A stretch of 64,000 bases of DNA from Mercenaria mercenaria (taxonomy: Eukaryota; Mollusca; Bivalvia; Venerida; Veneridae). Numbering within the stretch: the first letter of the stretch is position 1; each line of letters starts with the position of its first letter. The position numbers were made by a program, and so were the translations under genes. Under the pieces are notes generated by a model. That model saw nothing but the letters and a program-made list of their open reading frames with translations. It had not been told where the DNA came from and did not search any database. The stretch is from NCBI RefSeq assembly GCF_021730395.1, contig NC_069364.1:77865501-77929500 (forward strand), read 5' to 3'. Shown here piece by piece: positions 13,139 through 24,320 of this stretch.

Positions 13139-14441
13139 ATTTACAATAACTGAACAGACGCTTTGTAAAGGGAGTGCACTCTAAGAGAAGCTAGTGCGTA
13201 CATTGATGGGGGTAGTACGTTTGGGGTTGGAAACAGATACAGCTAAACATACTATGGATTACATTGTATTTATAATGCTACAAGATGAGGTTGTTAAGGA
13301 AGAAACAAGACCCAGATGCCAAATATCAATGTGCGTAAAAATACATACATATATCCCTGGCAAAGCATTTCAAAAATAAAAATCGGGTATTAACAGCACG
13401 TGAATTGCCTTGTTTGTACACGATTTTTCTCCCGTTAATACATGGGCGGATCCAGTGAAAAAAGTAGTTTTTATGCAAGAATATAAGTTTAGTCTGCTTT
13501 CGACATTTAATCTAATACTATTCAAGAGTCGCAAACACATACAAAAATCCTGAATGAAAGATAATCCCATCCTTTTATCATAAGCTTATACAAACCATAC
13601 CAAAATAACCTGATACAAGTACCAAAATAATCTTATTGAAGTTATTAAAGATTTTATAATGTAAACAAAGCAATACTGCATTTTACCATCAATATTTTTC
13701 CACTCATAATTGAACTCAAACAGGTAATAATTGATTATCATGGTATAAGCCCTTATAGAAAATAATTTTTAATGTTATGAAAACATGTATCAAAGGACTT
13801 TGGACACTATCATATGCTTCTAGCCTACATTTTGAAGGCAAAATTTCCAATTAGTATTTAAACAATACCCAAATCGTTTCGAGTCAGTGATAAACCAATG
13901 TGTTAGTTAACTTATTACAGCAGAAACTGGTTTGTATCTGTTCCTATCAAGATGTTTTTCTTATTTTATCTAGGCCAGGGTATATTTTTTTGAAAAAAAT
14001 AAAATGTTTAATTTCCGTAAAAGTATAATGTCATCATTTTACGGAATTTTAAATATATGAATTCCAGTCGAATAAAGTGACAAAATTATTTTATTTAAAG
14101 AAAAAATAACATTTTAAGATTAAAATCCTATAAATAAATAAAAAATAGAACGATATTTTTGCAAACAACCTGTACTTGATTTATCTATACACTGTTCGTA
14201 ATGTAAAGTTATTGATGCATTACATGTGTGAATAAGTATACATGTATAAATGACCGGTCAGTTTTATTACAGTGGTTCAGGCAGTTATTTAAGTGCATGT
14301 ACATGTCTATAGTTCTGTTATAAGTGATGGCAGATAGTTGTGTGCTGCATAACATTAGTACTAAGAAAAAGGCAGTCATCTTATCAAGGCCGTAGGGTTG
14401 GTTCTTGTTTGGGATAAGTACCAGTGGCATAGATAACATTT
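13139..14441. other. No gene recognised
   Basis: AT-rich sequence between two mobile elements. Only short open frames without domains are present. Confidence 0.45.
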
Positions 14442-14466
14442 GAGCCGCGCCATGAGAAAACCAACA
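14442..14466 (+). mobile_element. Solo terminus of the palindromic MITE
   Basis: Only the first 25 bases of the MITE family (GAGCCGCGCCATGAGAAAAC...) are present. They abut the outer palindrome that starts at about 14465. This could be a truncated copy or the remains of a nested insertion. Confidence 0.6.
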
Positions 14467-14918
14467 GATGGCATATATAAATACGGCTAGACACAAAAAC
14501 GAACTAAAAGGTCCATCCGAGTTTCAGGTAGATTTTTTATGCAGCGACTTGGATACATTTTAATTACATGTTTAAGCCAAATGAGCCGTGCCATGAGAAA
14601 ACCAACATAGTGCAATTGCGACCAGCATGGATCCAGACCAGCCTGGGCATCTGCGCAGACTAGTCAGGATCCATGCTGTTCGCTATCGGTTGGTCTAATT
14701 CCGATAGGCTTTGAAAGCAAACAGCAATGATCCTGACCAGACTGCGCAGATGCGCACGCGAGTCTGGAACCATGCTGGTCGCAAAGCCACTATGTTGGTT
14801 TTCTCATGGCACGGTTCATTTGACTTAAACATGTAATAAAAATGTATCCAGGTCGCTGCATAAAAAATCCACCTGAAACTCGACTGGACCTTTTAGCCGT
14901 ATTTATATATGCCATCTG
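14465..14918. mobile_element. Outer palindrome hosting a MITE at its centre
   Basis: The left arm (14465-14582) and right arm (14818-14918) are inverted copies sharing CAGATGGCATATATAAATAC, GAGTTTCAGGT and TTTTTTATGCAGCGAC. The left arm carries an extra ~17 bases (GACACAAAAACGAACTA). A complete MITE of another family occupies the exact centre, giving a hairpin within a hairpin. Confidence 0.75.
14583..14817. mobile_element. Palindromic MITE, copy 2
   Basis: A 235-bp palindrome of the same family as 741-961, with internal blocks CCAGCATGGATCCAGACCAG and GCGAACAGCA-type repeats. Its flanks are inverted (AAAT and ATTT) because the host palindrome's arms meet here, so a target duplication cannot be distinguished. 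Confidence 0.85.
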
Positions 14919-17137
14919 CATAGAAAGCGACTTGACACATCACTATCGTGGGATCACACTGAATGTGAAACCGTCACTGATATGACTGCCATGAAGCTAC
15001 TGTTCTTGACCTATGTATCACAGGCATATCAATGCCAAGCTTTATTTCTGTTGGATAGACTATAGTCAGGATCAGATGAACTGCTGTGCACATATTGCCT
15101 CTTTTTTTGTGGTGTAAACATTAGGCCTAGTCCGCCGCAAAGGACAGTCTTCAATTCAGTTTTCACAGAAGGAAGAACATGAAGTGATGAATGCGTGTGA
15201 CATTTAGTATGTGTCTAGAAATGTAAATATAAACGCACAGAAGAAGATGAAAAAATAAAGAAATGAAAAATATATAAGAAATACAAAATAATAAAAAAAC
15301 ATACTGAAAAACAAACTACATCCTCATCGCTAGTGGCGTGCGCGTCGCGAGCGGGGTGGGAGTGTAGGATGGGGAAGTGGGGGGGGGGGGGGGGGGATGC
15401 AGATGATTACCTGGTGTGTTGCAAGTATGTTAAAGCATATATTTGTCAATCTACTGCAACAAACAACCAGGATAAGCCAATGAAAATTTATCCCAACGAA
15501 TAATAATGAATTCACAGTATTTGCTTCTTTTACTACTTTACATGTATAACATGCCTATGTGTACCCATTCAAACATTTGTATAGTATTTGAGTTACAAAC
15601 AGATGTAAAAATATGTGACTATCAATTTATTAAAATGAATGTAAAAAGTATTGGTTACTTCACATTTGGGAACACCCTGTAGTTATATTTTTTGTTTAAA
15701 AGTACTGTTCCACCCCTTGCATCAATACAATAGTCACAGAAAACGTATATAATTAATATCTACATCTGCTGGCCAAATATGGTTTTGATGCACGGGTGGG
15801 AACAATGTTATATAAAGCAAAACACTTTTTATATCTATATAACAGGGTACGTAATTCTATTTAGAACAAAAATCACTGTTCTATGAAACAAAAATTGAAA
15901 ATTTGACCTTAAGAAATAATCTCAAATATGTATTTTAATGGCATATGTAATTAAATACTTATTTCTTAGTAGTTTATTTTTCACTCTTAGAGTAGGCAAA
16001 TTCATACAGAAAGTGTCCGAAGTCCTTTGTTGTAAATTGCTCTGAATTTCTAAAGTTGCTCCATGATATTGTTTACAACAATAAAGGCATTTTACTATTT
16101 GTTTATATATTTGATGACAATGGTTATTTGTGTTACCCTATTTGCAGCAAAATACCGCTGAAAAGTCAAAGAAATACTTCAAAATCTGCAAAGCATCTAA
16201 AACACTCTTAAAACGATGAAATGATAAACAACATTCTATGTAGTTGCAAATATGTGATACTAGTACAGGTTTTATCTCTTTTATTGTAACTTTTTATTTG
16301 GTTTTTATTCTAAATAAGGTTATCCTCACTAAAAGCAAATGTCTCCAGCTAAAAATAAAAACTCTTTAAATATTTGCATTTATTTTTTTCTAAGTCGTAA
16401 CATTATTTCAATCAAATTGATGAAATGTTAGATTTAATGCAGCTAATCTTTCTGCTTGGGCCTCGGGAAAGCTTATAAAATAAGCCATGAAAAGGTATTC
16501 ATGTTTTATATGGCGATAAAGAGTTTTAAACAAATGTGTGTCATATTTTGCCTGTCTGATCATTTGTTTGGAAAATGGGCTGTTTAGTTCTTGTTTCACT
16601 TTTTATCACTATTTCTATACCGGCTTCAGTTTATTAGTCAATTCAGAGTTGCACCCCTTGAATCTTCTTGGGTATGTACCATCTCTAAATTATCTAAATA
16701 GGGTGATCAGTATTTGCACTCTTAAAAGAACCCGTCTTCACTCTATGTTGTTTGCATAAACACGAAGTGGACCAGTTATGACAAACTATTGTTTTTGTTG
16801 CATTTATAGACTCAGCGTATAGCTTTAAATACATGTAAATGCATTTGCAAACAATTACATTTTCTATTTTTTTCTGATATCTATTTATGAAAGTAAACAG
16901 TTTCTTAACTCATGATAAGATAACAATTCTATGTTTCCAGTTCTCATCCCCATGACCGTTATTTGAAATAGAACACCTGTTCTTTGTTTACATTCATGTT
17001 ACACCCATTTCTGTTATTAGAAATATGGACACTTCTGTTTCGACGTAACGCTACTAACTGTATCAACGAAATTTCTTGCAGATCTTAACAACCTAAGTTT
17101 CATACATTTTAAAAAAGTAATACATAATACTTCTAGG
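14919..17137. other. No gene recognised; includes a G homopolymer
   Basis: No domain-bearing frame was found. A G run at about 15380-15396 follows a GC-rich patch near 15330 (GTGCGCGTCGCGAGCGGGG). The rest is AT-rich. Confidence 0.45.
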
Positions 17138-17405
17138 GGCCTCCGTGGCCGAGTGGTTAAGATCGCTGACTTCCAATCACTTGCCCCTCTTCGATGTAGA
17201 TTTGAGCCTCACTCGGGGCCTTGAATTCTTCATGTGAGGAAGCCATCCTGCTGGCTTGTGGAAGGTCGGTGGTTCTACCCCGTTACCTGCACGTGATGAA
17301 ATAATGCACGGTGGGGCACCTGGGGTCTTCCTCCTCCATCAAAGCTGGAAGGTCGCCCTATAACCTATAATTGTGTCGGTGCGACGTTAAACCAAACAAA
17401 CAAAT
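17138..17405 (+). mobile_element. tRNA-derived SINE, near full length
   Basis: The head GGCCTCCGTGGCCGAGTGGT resembles a leucine/serine-type tRNA with an A box (TGGCCGAGTGG). A B-box-like GATTTGAGCCTC follows about 50 bases on. The body ends with GTGTCGGTGCGACGTTAAAC and a CAAA-rich tail. The conserved tail motif recurs in the partial copy at 19950-20183. It fits the tRNA-headed molluscan SINEs (RUDI/V-SINE-like); this family assignment is from memory. Confidence 0.75.
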
Positions 17406-18360
17406 ATTTCATAATCCCTGTATCATTAAAACATTACTAAGACAAACCATACAGTAATAAGATATTATATTATCTACTACTGTCTGCATACTACTATAAG
17501 TACTATTAATGTTATCAGTTTTAGGAGGCCCGGCATTTTCAAGCCTTAGGTCAGACTTTCTGAAATTACTCCCCTTTGACAGAAATGGGAAATAAAAATT
17601 AAACTCAAACTACTTCAATAAAGTTTAGGCCGCATCTTTTTAAACATACACCACGGCTGTTAAGATTTGAAGTTATTTTACAGTGTTAATCACGCAGTGC
17701 AAAACTGATATAGAATGACTTTTACTGTAGTTTACACATTGCAGATAAAAGACCTACATAGATAACACTGGTAAACAGCTTGTAAAAATCATATACGTTA
17801 ATATCCTAATTTCGATGTTCACCTGAATGTTTTAGCACAAACACTCACTAAGTAGTCTTACTAACTAACCTAACTAAGTGGTCTTGCAGAAAGTATTAAC
17901 TTCTTAACATTATTTTTAAATTTATATACACTGAACTTTATAGCCGATAACATTTGTGATATCAAATACTAGCTTAACAAAGATAAAATGACTTCTATAA
18001 TATTCAGTGCTGAAATAAACACGATTTTTGAGAAAATGATCTGCTAGTGAGGTAATGCCTTTATGTACTTATATCATTTTATTAATGTTGTTATATGCTA
18101 TGAACTAAACTGTCCCTAAATTCTATGGTTTTGAGTATTAATTACTTGAATTTTACTTAATGCTGGCATGCAATTACGAAAACTCTGATTTCAGAAAATA
18201 ATATATGTGAAGAATGACACTTATTAATATGGTATTTCTGATGCATACGGAGACATCTTACTTATCAAGATAGCAAACGTTTATACAATAATTCTAACTA
18301 TGAACTATAAAATTTGAAACATCAATCATGTATGCAGTAATTATTTCTATACCATTGTTT
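17406..18360. other. 3' flank of gene B, no feature recognised
   Basis: AT-rich DNA downstream of the stop codon of the minus-strand DED gene. It probably includes its 3' untranslated region, but no boundary can be set. Confidence 0.4.
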
Positions 18361-21062
18361 TCATTGTTCAGTATTTCCATTGTTCTGTTTTTCTTTCTGT
18401 TTTGGGGTTTGCTCGTAGGTTAGCTGGGGATAAAGCCGAGTGACCTTTGCATACAGGCATTGCCTCTGCAGTTCGTCGTGGCTAGTCTGTGGTTTAGTTG
18501 ATTTTTCATTTACTATACCAAAGTTTTTCCAAAGCGTTATCGACATGCCTGACTTCTGATTTATTCTTGACAGTTTTTCATTAAAGGTATTATCAAGATG
18601 TCCATTGTTTGAAAAGTTGTCTTTGTTTTCAAGTTGCCTGTCCCAAAGTTCTGGCTTTCTTTCTCTATCAAGCAATTTCTCGTGGATCAGATCTGTATGT
18701 AATTCATGTGGACCAAAATGTCGTCTATGTACACTGCCTAAAAACAAATATATTCAGAAATCTTCTTAGCAAAATGCAAGAAAATATTTAGAAACTCTGT
18801 TTTATATACTATTTACTGAATATATATATACCTAAGTGCTCTAAATGTTTTCAGTGACTTTTTATGCTTTACATATATCATAAACATACATACAAAAGTC
18901 ATTTTGTACGTTACCTTCAGTCAGTGAATATGTCTTGTTTTGAATCACCACTTCCTTTACTCCGAAAAGGCGAATTGCTGACATCCTTTTCCCGTCTTCT
19001 AGCATGGTTTGTAAGATTGATATAAACATATCTGGTATCATGAGAGTTATAATAATGCCAAGGTACGGGTTTAGAGTTTTTTCTTCGTTTTCACAGGTTT
19101 CCTCAACACCGGATACTATGACATGATCAGGGGGGACGAAAAGCAGTGAAGATATTCTCATTTTGAAATAGCTGATAAAATTCACATTGCAGTCAATGGA
19201 TTCCAGGTTGTCAAAATGAAATCGAGCGTAACTGTGCCCGTATTCTGTAATATGAATAATGTAAAAGTGTATGTGATATGACACGCATTTTAAATACGAT
19301 CGTATGAGCACAGAGAAAGGAATGCTAAACCAGTTATAAAGAAGATGTTTTTTTATGAAAGTCACCATTTGTAATGCTGAAATACTTCTCAATATTTGAA
19401 CACTATTGAAAACGATAATGTAGTTTGAAATAGTAGAAGAAATTTCTGTTCATAGACATTACCATTTCAGTGTTTATGAGTGCATTTAAATACGTTTTTT
19501 CTTTTTAGATTAACAACTCCTAATAATTAAATAACTATAGCTGCTGAGTTTTAGATGGAAAACATAACAGCTTTTTTCTTTGTAAAGAAAAAAGCGAAAA
19601 CTGTTTTCAGAATTAAAAAAATACGATTTAAACGAGTATCTTGTAACAAATGAAAAAAAAACTACGTTGTCCTATCTTTCATTGAAATCAAAATGGTACC
19701 AGATAGAATGCATAAAATGATTCTTTTTGAAAGTTTGTACCTTTCAGGTTATACTTTGTCTAAGTTAACAATCAAATGTGTTTCAGGTAAAATATAAACA
19801 CACTGAATCATGCTCTTAGTTGTAAAATGCATTAAATTACATCGTTCGTAGAGTCGAATTATGCTCGGCTTAGTTTAGAATTTCTGATATTAAGTGCCCA
19901 TCATTAAATGCATGTTAAAAACCAATGGGACTTCCATGACCAAATAGTAACTGTTGCTAACTACAAAGTTTTTGCCCTCATCGATGTGGGTTCGAGCCTT
20001 GCTCGGGGCGCTGTATTCTGCATGTGAGGAAGCCATCCAGCTGACTTACGGAAGGTCGAAGGGTTAACCCAGGTGCCCGTCCGTGATTAATTAATGAACC
20101 TGGGGACTTTCTTTTCCGTCAAAAGTTGCTATATGACTTTAATTGTGTCGGTGTTACGTTAAATGCCACAACAACAACAAAATAAACCTAAGTCTTCGTC
20201 AGACGCTTTGAGCATTCGCGCCATTTCGCCGTCTTCTTCTTTTTGACAGTATTCAATGGCTTTGAGAATTAGATCCTTTCTTTCAATCAGCATCAGCATT
20301 TGCTGCAAGCATGTCATATTCTTGCTGTCCATATACTGCATGCTACGCAGAGCAGAAAATAAGTCCATGCACGAGGTGAGTTTCTCAACTTGATTTTCAT
20401 GAAGGAGCCCGTTTCCTGTAAATTGGAAGGAAACTTGTAAATGTTTTACCTTAGTGTTAGTGTTTGTTTTATGTTTCAAATGATCTTTTATACTTTTAAC
20501 TGATGCTATTTCATTCAAATGCTATTCAGTTTTCTCCACTGATAATGTGATAAAGAAAACATCATACATTTCTATAGGACGAATAACCGTGATTGTGATG
20601 ATAATGACGTGTTGAATAAGGTAAGTATTGTTCAGGTAAGTATTGTTAAGCTTACACTTTTATTAAGGATCTCAGATTGATCTACAGCATAAATAAGATA
20701 GGGACTGAACTTTAATAACCATCAACGTAGGCGTAAAGGATTTACACTTTTTATCGTTCTGCTGTAAAGGTAAGAGATAATTACAAACGATCAGAATAAT
20801 TATGTGTCTTCCTTTGATTAACCAAACCAAAACTGAGTGAGTTTTACATCCTACAAAAGTACAATATTTTCATTTGAAAAAGGACTTTGAGAAAAGTGAT
20901 TAACATACCAACTGCCATCTGTTTCAGATTTGAAAGTTCTTTGTCAGAAAGGTTTCTTGCAATGTACAACAATAGCCGACTAAAGTTCCAATCTGCCGGC
21001 TTTGGTGCCTTTCTTGCGATTTCATTCTGTCTTGATACTGTCTTACATGTTTTACTCGACAT
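18361..21062 (-). CDS. Gene B: death effector domain (DED) adaptor-like protein, 4 exons
   Basis: Four coding exons join in frame: 20909-21062, 20188-20415, 18915-19244 and 18361-18737. All three introns are phase 1, and the model gives 362 residues. Exons 1 and 2 together encode one DED (about residues 26-105), from WNFSRLLLYIARNLSDKELS to MLMLIERKDLILKAIEYC. It has the RxDL motif (RKDL) typical of FADD and caspase-8 DEDs. Exon 3 (109 codons) has alternating strands and helices (YARFHF, HVIVSGVEE, GIIITLMIP, FGVKEVVI) that look like a small alpha/beta domain I cannot name. Exon 4 is charged and glutamine-rich and contains LYAKVTRLYPQLTYEQ, matched by LRSKLLRVYPQCLYDD in gene A. There is no death domain and no caspase domain. 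DED proteins act in cytosolic death or innate immune signalling; the role here is inferred. The start is the first ATG of the exon-1 frame; 5' untranslated exons could exist. The exon-2 donor is weak (GTTTAT). Confidence 0.8.
19950..20183 (+). mobile_element. 5'-truncated tRNA-derived SINE abutting a splice donor
   Basis: This is the same family as 17138-17405. It shares TGTGAGGAAGCCATCC, GGAAGGTCG and AATTGTGTCGGTG...ACGTTAAA, and it lacks most of the tRNA head. Its (CAA)n tail runs to within a few bases of the gene B exon-2 donor (exon ends at 20188 on the minus strand). The intronic bases of that donor are therefore largely SINE-tail sequence. Confidence 0.7.
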
Positions 21063-21270
21063 GCTTTTCTCAACTTCCTGGAACTTTAATGATAATATTA
21101 GAAAGAATCATTATAATAATCCAATCATTCGATAAAATAGCAAAACGTGGAAGACCACAGGTCGCCCAACACGACAAAAATGAAAATGTTGCTGGATTTG
21201 ATTGAGCCTGTGGGAGTGCTACCTTCCACGCCCTTTAGCTCCGGGCTATGCAGCTCAACATTAACGTCAA
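21063..21270. promoter_or_regulatory. Upstream region of gene B, no motif recognised
   Basis: These ~200 bases lie between the gene B start codon and the left edge of the segmental duplication, so they should include its 5' untranslated region or promoter. No TATA or initiator element stands out. Confidence 0.3.
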
Positions 21271-21344
21271 ATAAAGAAATTCACTGAAAACATATTTACT
21301 TAATAAGTACAAATATTAACGATTAACATGAAAAAATTCTCCTA

Positions 21345-21525
21345 CCTGAAACGAAATCGAAACAAAATTCAAGGATTCCCAATATGTTATGTTGTAATTA
21401 AAAAAAAGTTATTTGCGCAGTTTATTTAAAGTTCCAAAACAAAATTCAAATTTAAATTCCTAGTATGTTAGGTTGTAATTAAAAATAGTCATTTGCGCAG
21501 TTTATTTAAAGTTGGAAACCAAAAA
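21345..21525. repeat. Short internal direct repeat (~75-100 bp, two units)
   Basis: CAAAATTCAAGGATTCCCAA and CAAAATTCAAATTTAAATTC each lead into TATGTTA[T/G]GTTGTAATTAAA and GCGCAGTTTATTTAAAGTT. The doublet is also present in copy 2 at about 30955-31165. Confidence 0.6.
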
Positions 21526-21866
21526 GTTATTTTTAAATTGTCACAACTGCCGATATCATTTCTAAATATGAACTTTTCAATGTGTATAATAATATGTTAA
21601 GCTACTTACATGGTACAATTTTCTTCGTTTTCACGACAATTTTACCAAAGTTCTAGTATATTAAATTATCCACAAATTAAATAGATTTGAAGAAGCAACG
21701 TTTATAATTCTCCTTTATTTCTAAAAGTACAAAACTGTTCTTAGCGCATTTACGGATTATGCAATTGCATCAGCTAGGTGTTATACTGAAGTTGTAAATA
21801 TAAAACTTGTCAGTTTACTTCTTCACAATATATAATTGACCAAAAATCACAATACATCAATAAAAA

Positions 21867-21927
21867 TCACATACACGCACACGCATACACACACGCACGC
21901 ACGTACACACGTACACACGCACACACA
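21867..21927. repeat. (AC)n microsatellite, interrupted
   Basis: Interrupted ACAC/ACGC repeats. The orthologous tract in copy 2 (31525-31597) has a longer pure run, so the locus differs between the duplicates. Confidence 0.75.
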
Positions 21928-23320
21928 TGTACAGATAAAACAAAAACATTTTAAACGAAAACATTTAATGACGCTATTAATAAAAAGAAGCTAATAAGGA
22001 GAAGTTAAAAAAGAAGTTTAAATAAAAGAATATTCACTGTATCGGCCGCCGACGAGTGTTTATTTTTCTCAACCAACACCATGCGTTGATGTATATGAAA
22101 TTTTCTTGTGAAGCTGCATGCTGAATAAAAGTGAGGACCATATCAAGTGCTGGTAAGACAATATTATAATAAGATACCATCTTATTATAAGTTATGTATT
22201 AATTCATTATAAACAATTATTACTAGTATTTCAAAATAATTTTTTGCATTGTTTTAAGTTTTACTTTGATGTTAAATCAGATAAAAACTAGATATTTAAA
22301 CTTGTTATTTATGCATGCAAATCAGTATATTTTGCTGGTTGCGGGTTGCGGGTTGATTGCCACAATAGACTATTTTTCCATTCTAGCAACCCACAACACA
22401 CAGCCCGCAGTTTAGTGTTACTGCCGCCGAAGACCAAGCCAAAACTTCTTAAATATATTTTGTAGAATATGCACACAGAGAAAAATTATTGCTCGATGAA
22501 AAATACCCTTCCTCTTTATTATAGTAAAATCTGCCAATTAACATAAAATATGACATGATTACATATAAATTAAGGCCAATACACATATCACAACATATGT
22601 CACAAGTTGTTGCATATCATATGAAAACTGTACTATACATTTTTTATATATTCAGGACAATTTATGATATATGGATAAACAAAATACTTATGGAGTTCGG
22701 ACTGAAATGATTATTGCACATAACACACGTCTGTATTTCTCGTAAAATGATAGTCATACGTTCCTTATAGCCTATGCCTTTAAAACACAAAAGCCAGGAT
22801 ATGTAGAATGATCTCAATGTATATCTTACCCTTCAGTCCAGACACAATGTCAAGCAATCAAACACAACGGTTTTGTTACTGTTTTAGCTTAAATCAAATA
22901 AATATGAATGAAACCACTTACTTTGGTGAAAGTTGCACTGCGAGGGCGATTCAATAAATTCTGTTACTTAGGGTCTCTCACAGAAACCATTGTACATAAC
23001 AATAACAGTACGAGAGTTTCATGTATTTAGTTACGGAAGTTTACTAAACATATCTGCGAAATATCTATTTAATAAAGTAACCATTGGCAAAGTTATCTAT
23101 TGCTGAATTGACCACACTCACATACGGTGTCTGAGATTCAGTTCTATTATAAAATGTGAAGAAGAAGAAATAGAAATCAAGGCTTACATTAAGGTTCGAG
23201 ATTCTTTGCAGGTACATGTATCTCCAAAAGAGATATTTTCTGAATTGCTTCGTGTTCATGGTTGTTCTGTAATGATATTAATAACAGGTTTATTGGGTTA
23301 AATAACATCAATGTGGCCGC

Positions 23321-23479
23321 AATAGTATTCAAGACAGTAACCGTCCAGGCAGGCCTGTTGCTACAGTATCAAAGAAGATCAGTGCTGCCGTTTGGTGTAT
23401 GACAGAAGACGATGGCCGATATACTATTTCCCGAAGAGCTCACGCTATAGGTATTTTAGAAGGGACCGTCCATCTATTC
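23321..23479 (+). pseudogene. mariner-type transposase N-terminal fragment
   Basis: The plus-strand frame reads DSNRPGRPVATVSKKISAAV, then MTEDDGRYTISRRAHAIGIL and EGTVHLF before a stop. The spacing of GRP, EDDxRYTISxxAxAxGI and GTVH resembles the paired-like helix-turn-helix of mariner-family transposases (typically EDDRRYTISEIA...GISxGSVHTIL). No catalytic domain follows. It is a relic present in both duplication copies, so it predates the duplication. Assignment is by motif recall. Confidence 0.5.
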
Positions 23480-23519
23480 TGACTAACCGTTTGAAATTAA
23501 CGGAAGTGCTAGATGCACG

Positions 23520-23538
23520 CCACCCCCCCCCCCCCCCA
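23520..23538. repeat. Poly-C tract
   Basis: A C homopolymer just downstream of the transposase relic. The copy-2 counterpart is at about 34438-34447 and differs in length. A proline-rich frame across it is an artefact. Confidence 0.6.
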
Positions 23539-23938
23539 CCCCCAACCCCAGACCACACACATACCATTTGTTGAGACCTGTTTTAAAGTTCAAGCGTTTA
23601 CATTGCACAAAAACTGCTGAAATATACAAAAATCGTTATCTCAAAAAAAGTCTTTTAATGAGGACAAAAAGTGCCAAGAATGTTTTATATACCAGTTCTT
23701 AAATTCTAATGGCCCCACTGTACGAACTCTATGTAAAGCGGATAAGATTATCATAGGCATTTCCTACAAAGACCTACAAGAATCTAACAGCTGTAAACAT
23801 CCTATTAAAATAAGGCTCAGAGTAAAGGTTAGAAAGGCATAACAGCTTATTCTTGACAACACCTCCTCCCGTTCTTAGAACAGGAAAAGTTATACAGGCT
23901 GAGCACACACTAATTCCCCTGACCAAAAGTATACCAAG

Positions 23939-24205
23939 GAGAGACTACTTTGCATCATTTAAATCACGGATAGCAAGACTCCAACAGTCTATTTCTGAGC
24001 ATAGGAAAATATCTTGAAAATATGATTGATCGGATTTATTTAGGCATACGGCGACAGAATTCACTGAATCACCTTCGCATTCTTCTTGGTTGCGTTTTTT
24101 GCTTCCAAAGGATCGTTTTACAGTTACTTATGTAAAAAACATATCGAGTGAATGAATGAAACTCCCAAAAACAACTCTAACTTGTAATCGAACGGCGTGG
24201 TAAAA
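23939..24205 (-). pseudogene. Broken counterpart of the 88-codon frame of copy 2
   Basis: This is the copy-1 equivalent of the open frame at 34857-35123. A base change turns a serine codon (TCA) into a stop (TAA) near 24129, and small indels further disrupt the frame. The decay argues that the frame is not under constraint in copy 1. The protein was not recognised. Confidence 0.3.
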
Positions 24206-24320
24206 CAAACAGTTTACGGTAAATCTTATCCAGTCTAACGAAACACTATCAACTTTTACCTATTTTGTGTAGTTGCTCTGACAGTGTTTTATCCCTATTT
24301 TCAAATTCACACCTTTCAAT

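Noticed and set aside
17138-17215. A tRNA-Leu/Ser gene
   Set aside because: The D-arm and A box look right, but the rest does not fold as a tRNA and runs into a SINE body shared with 19950-20183.
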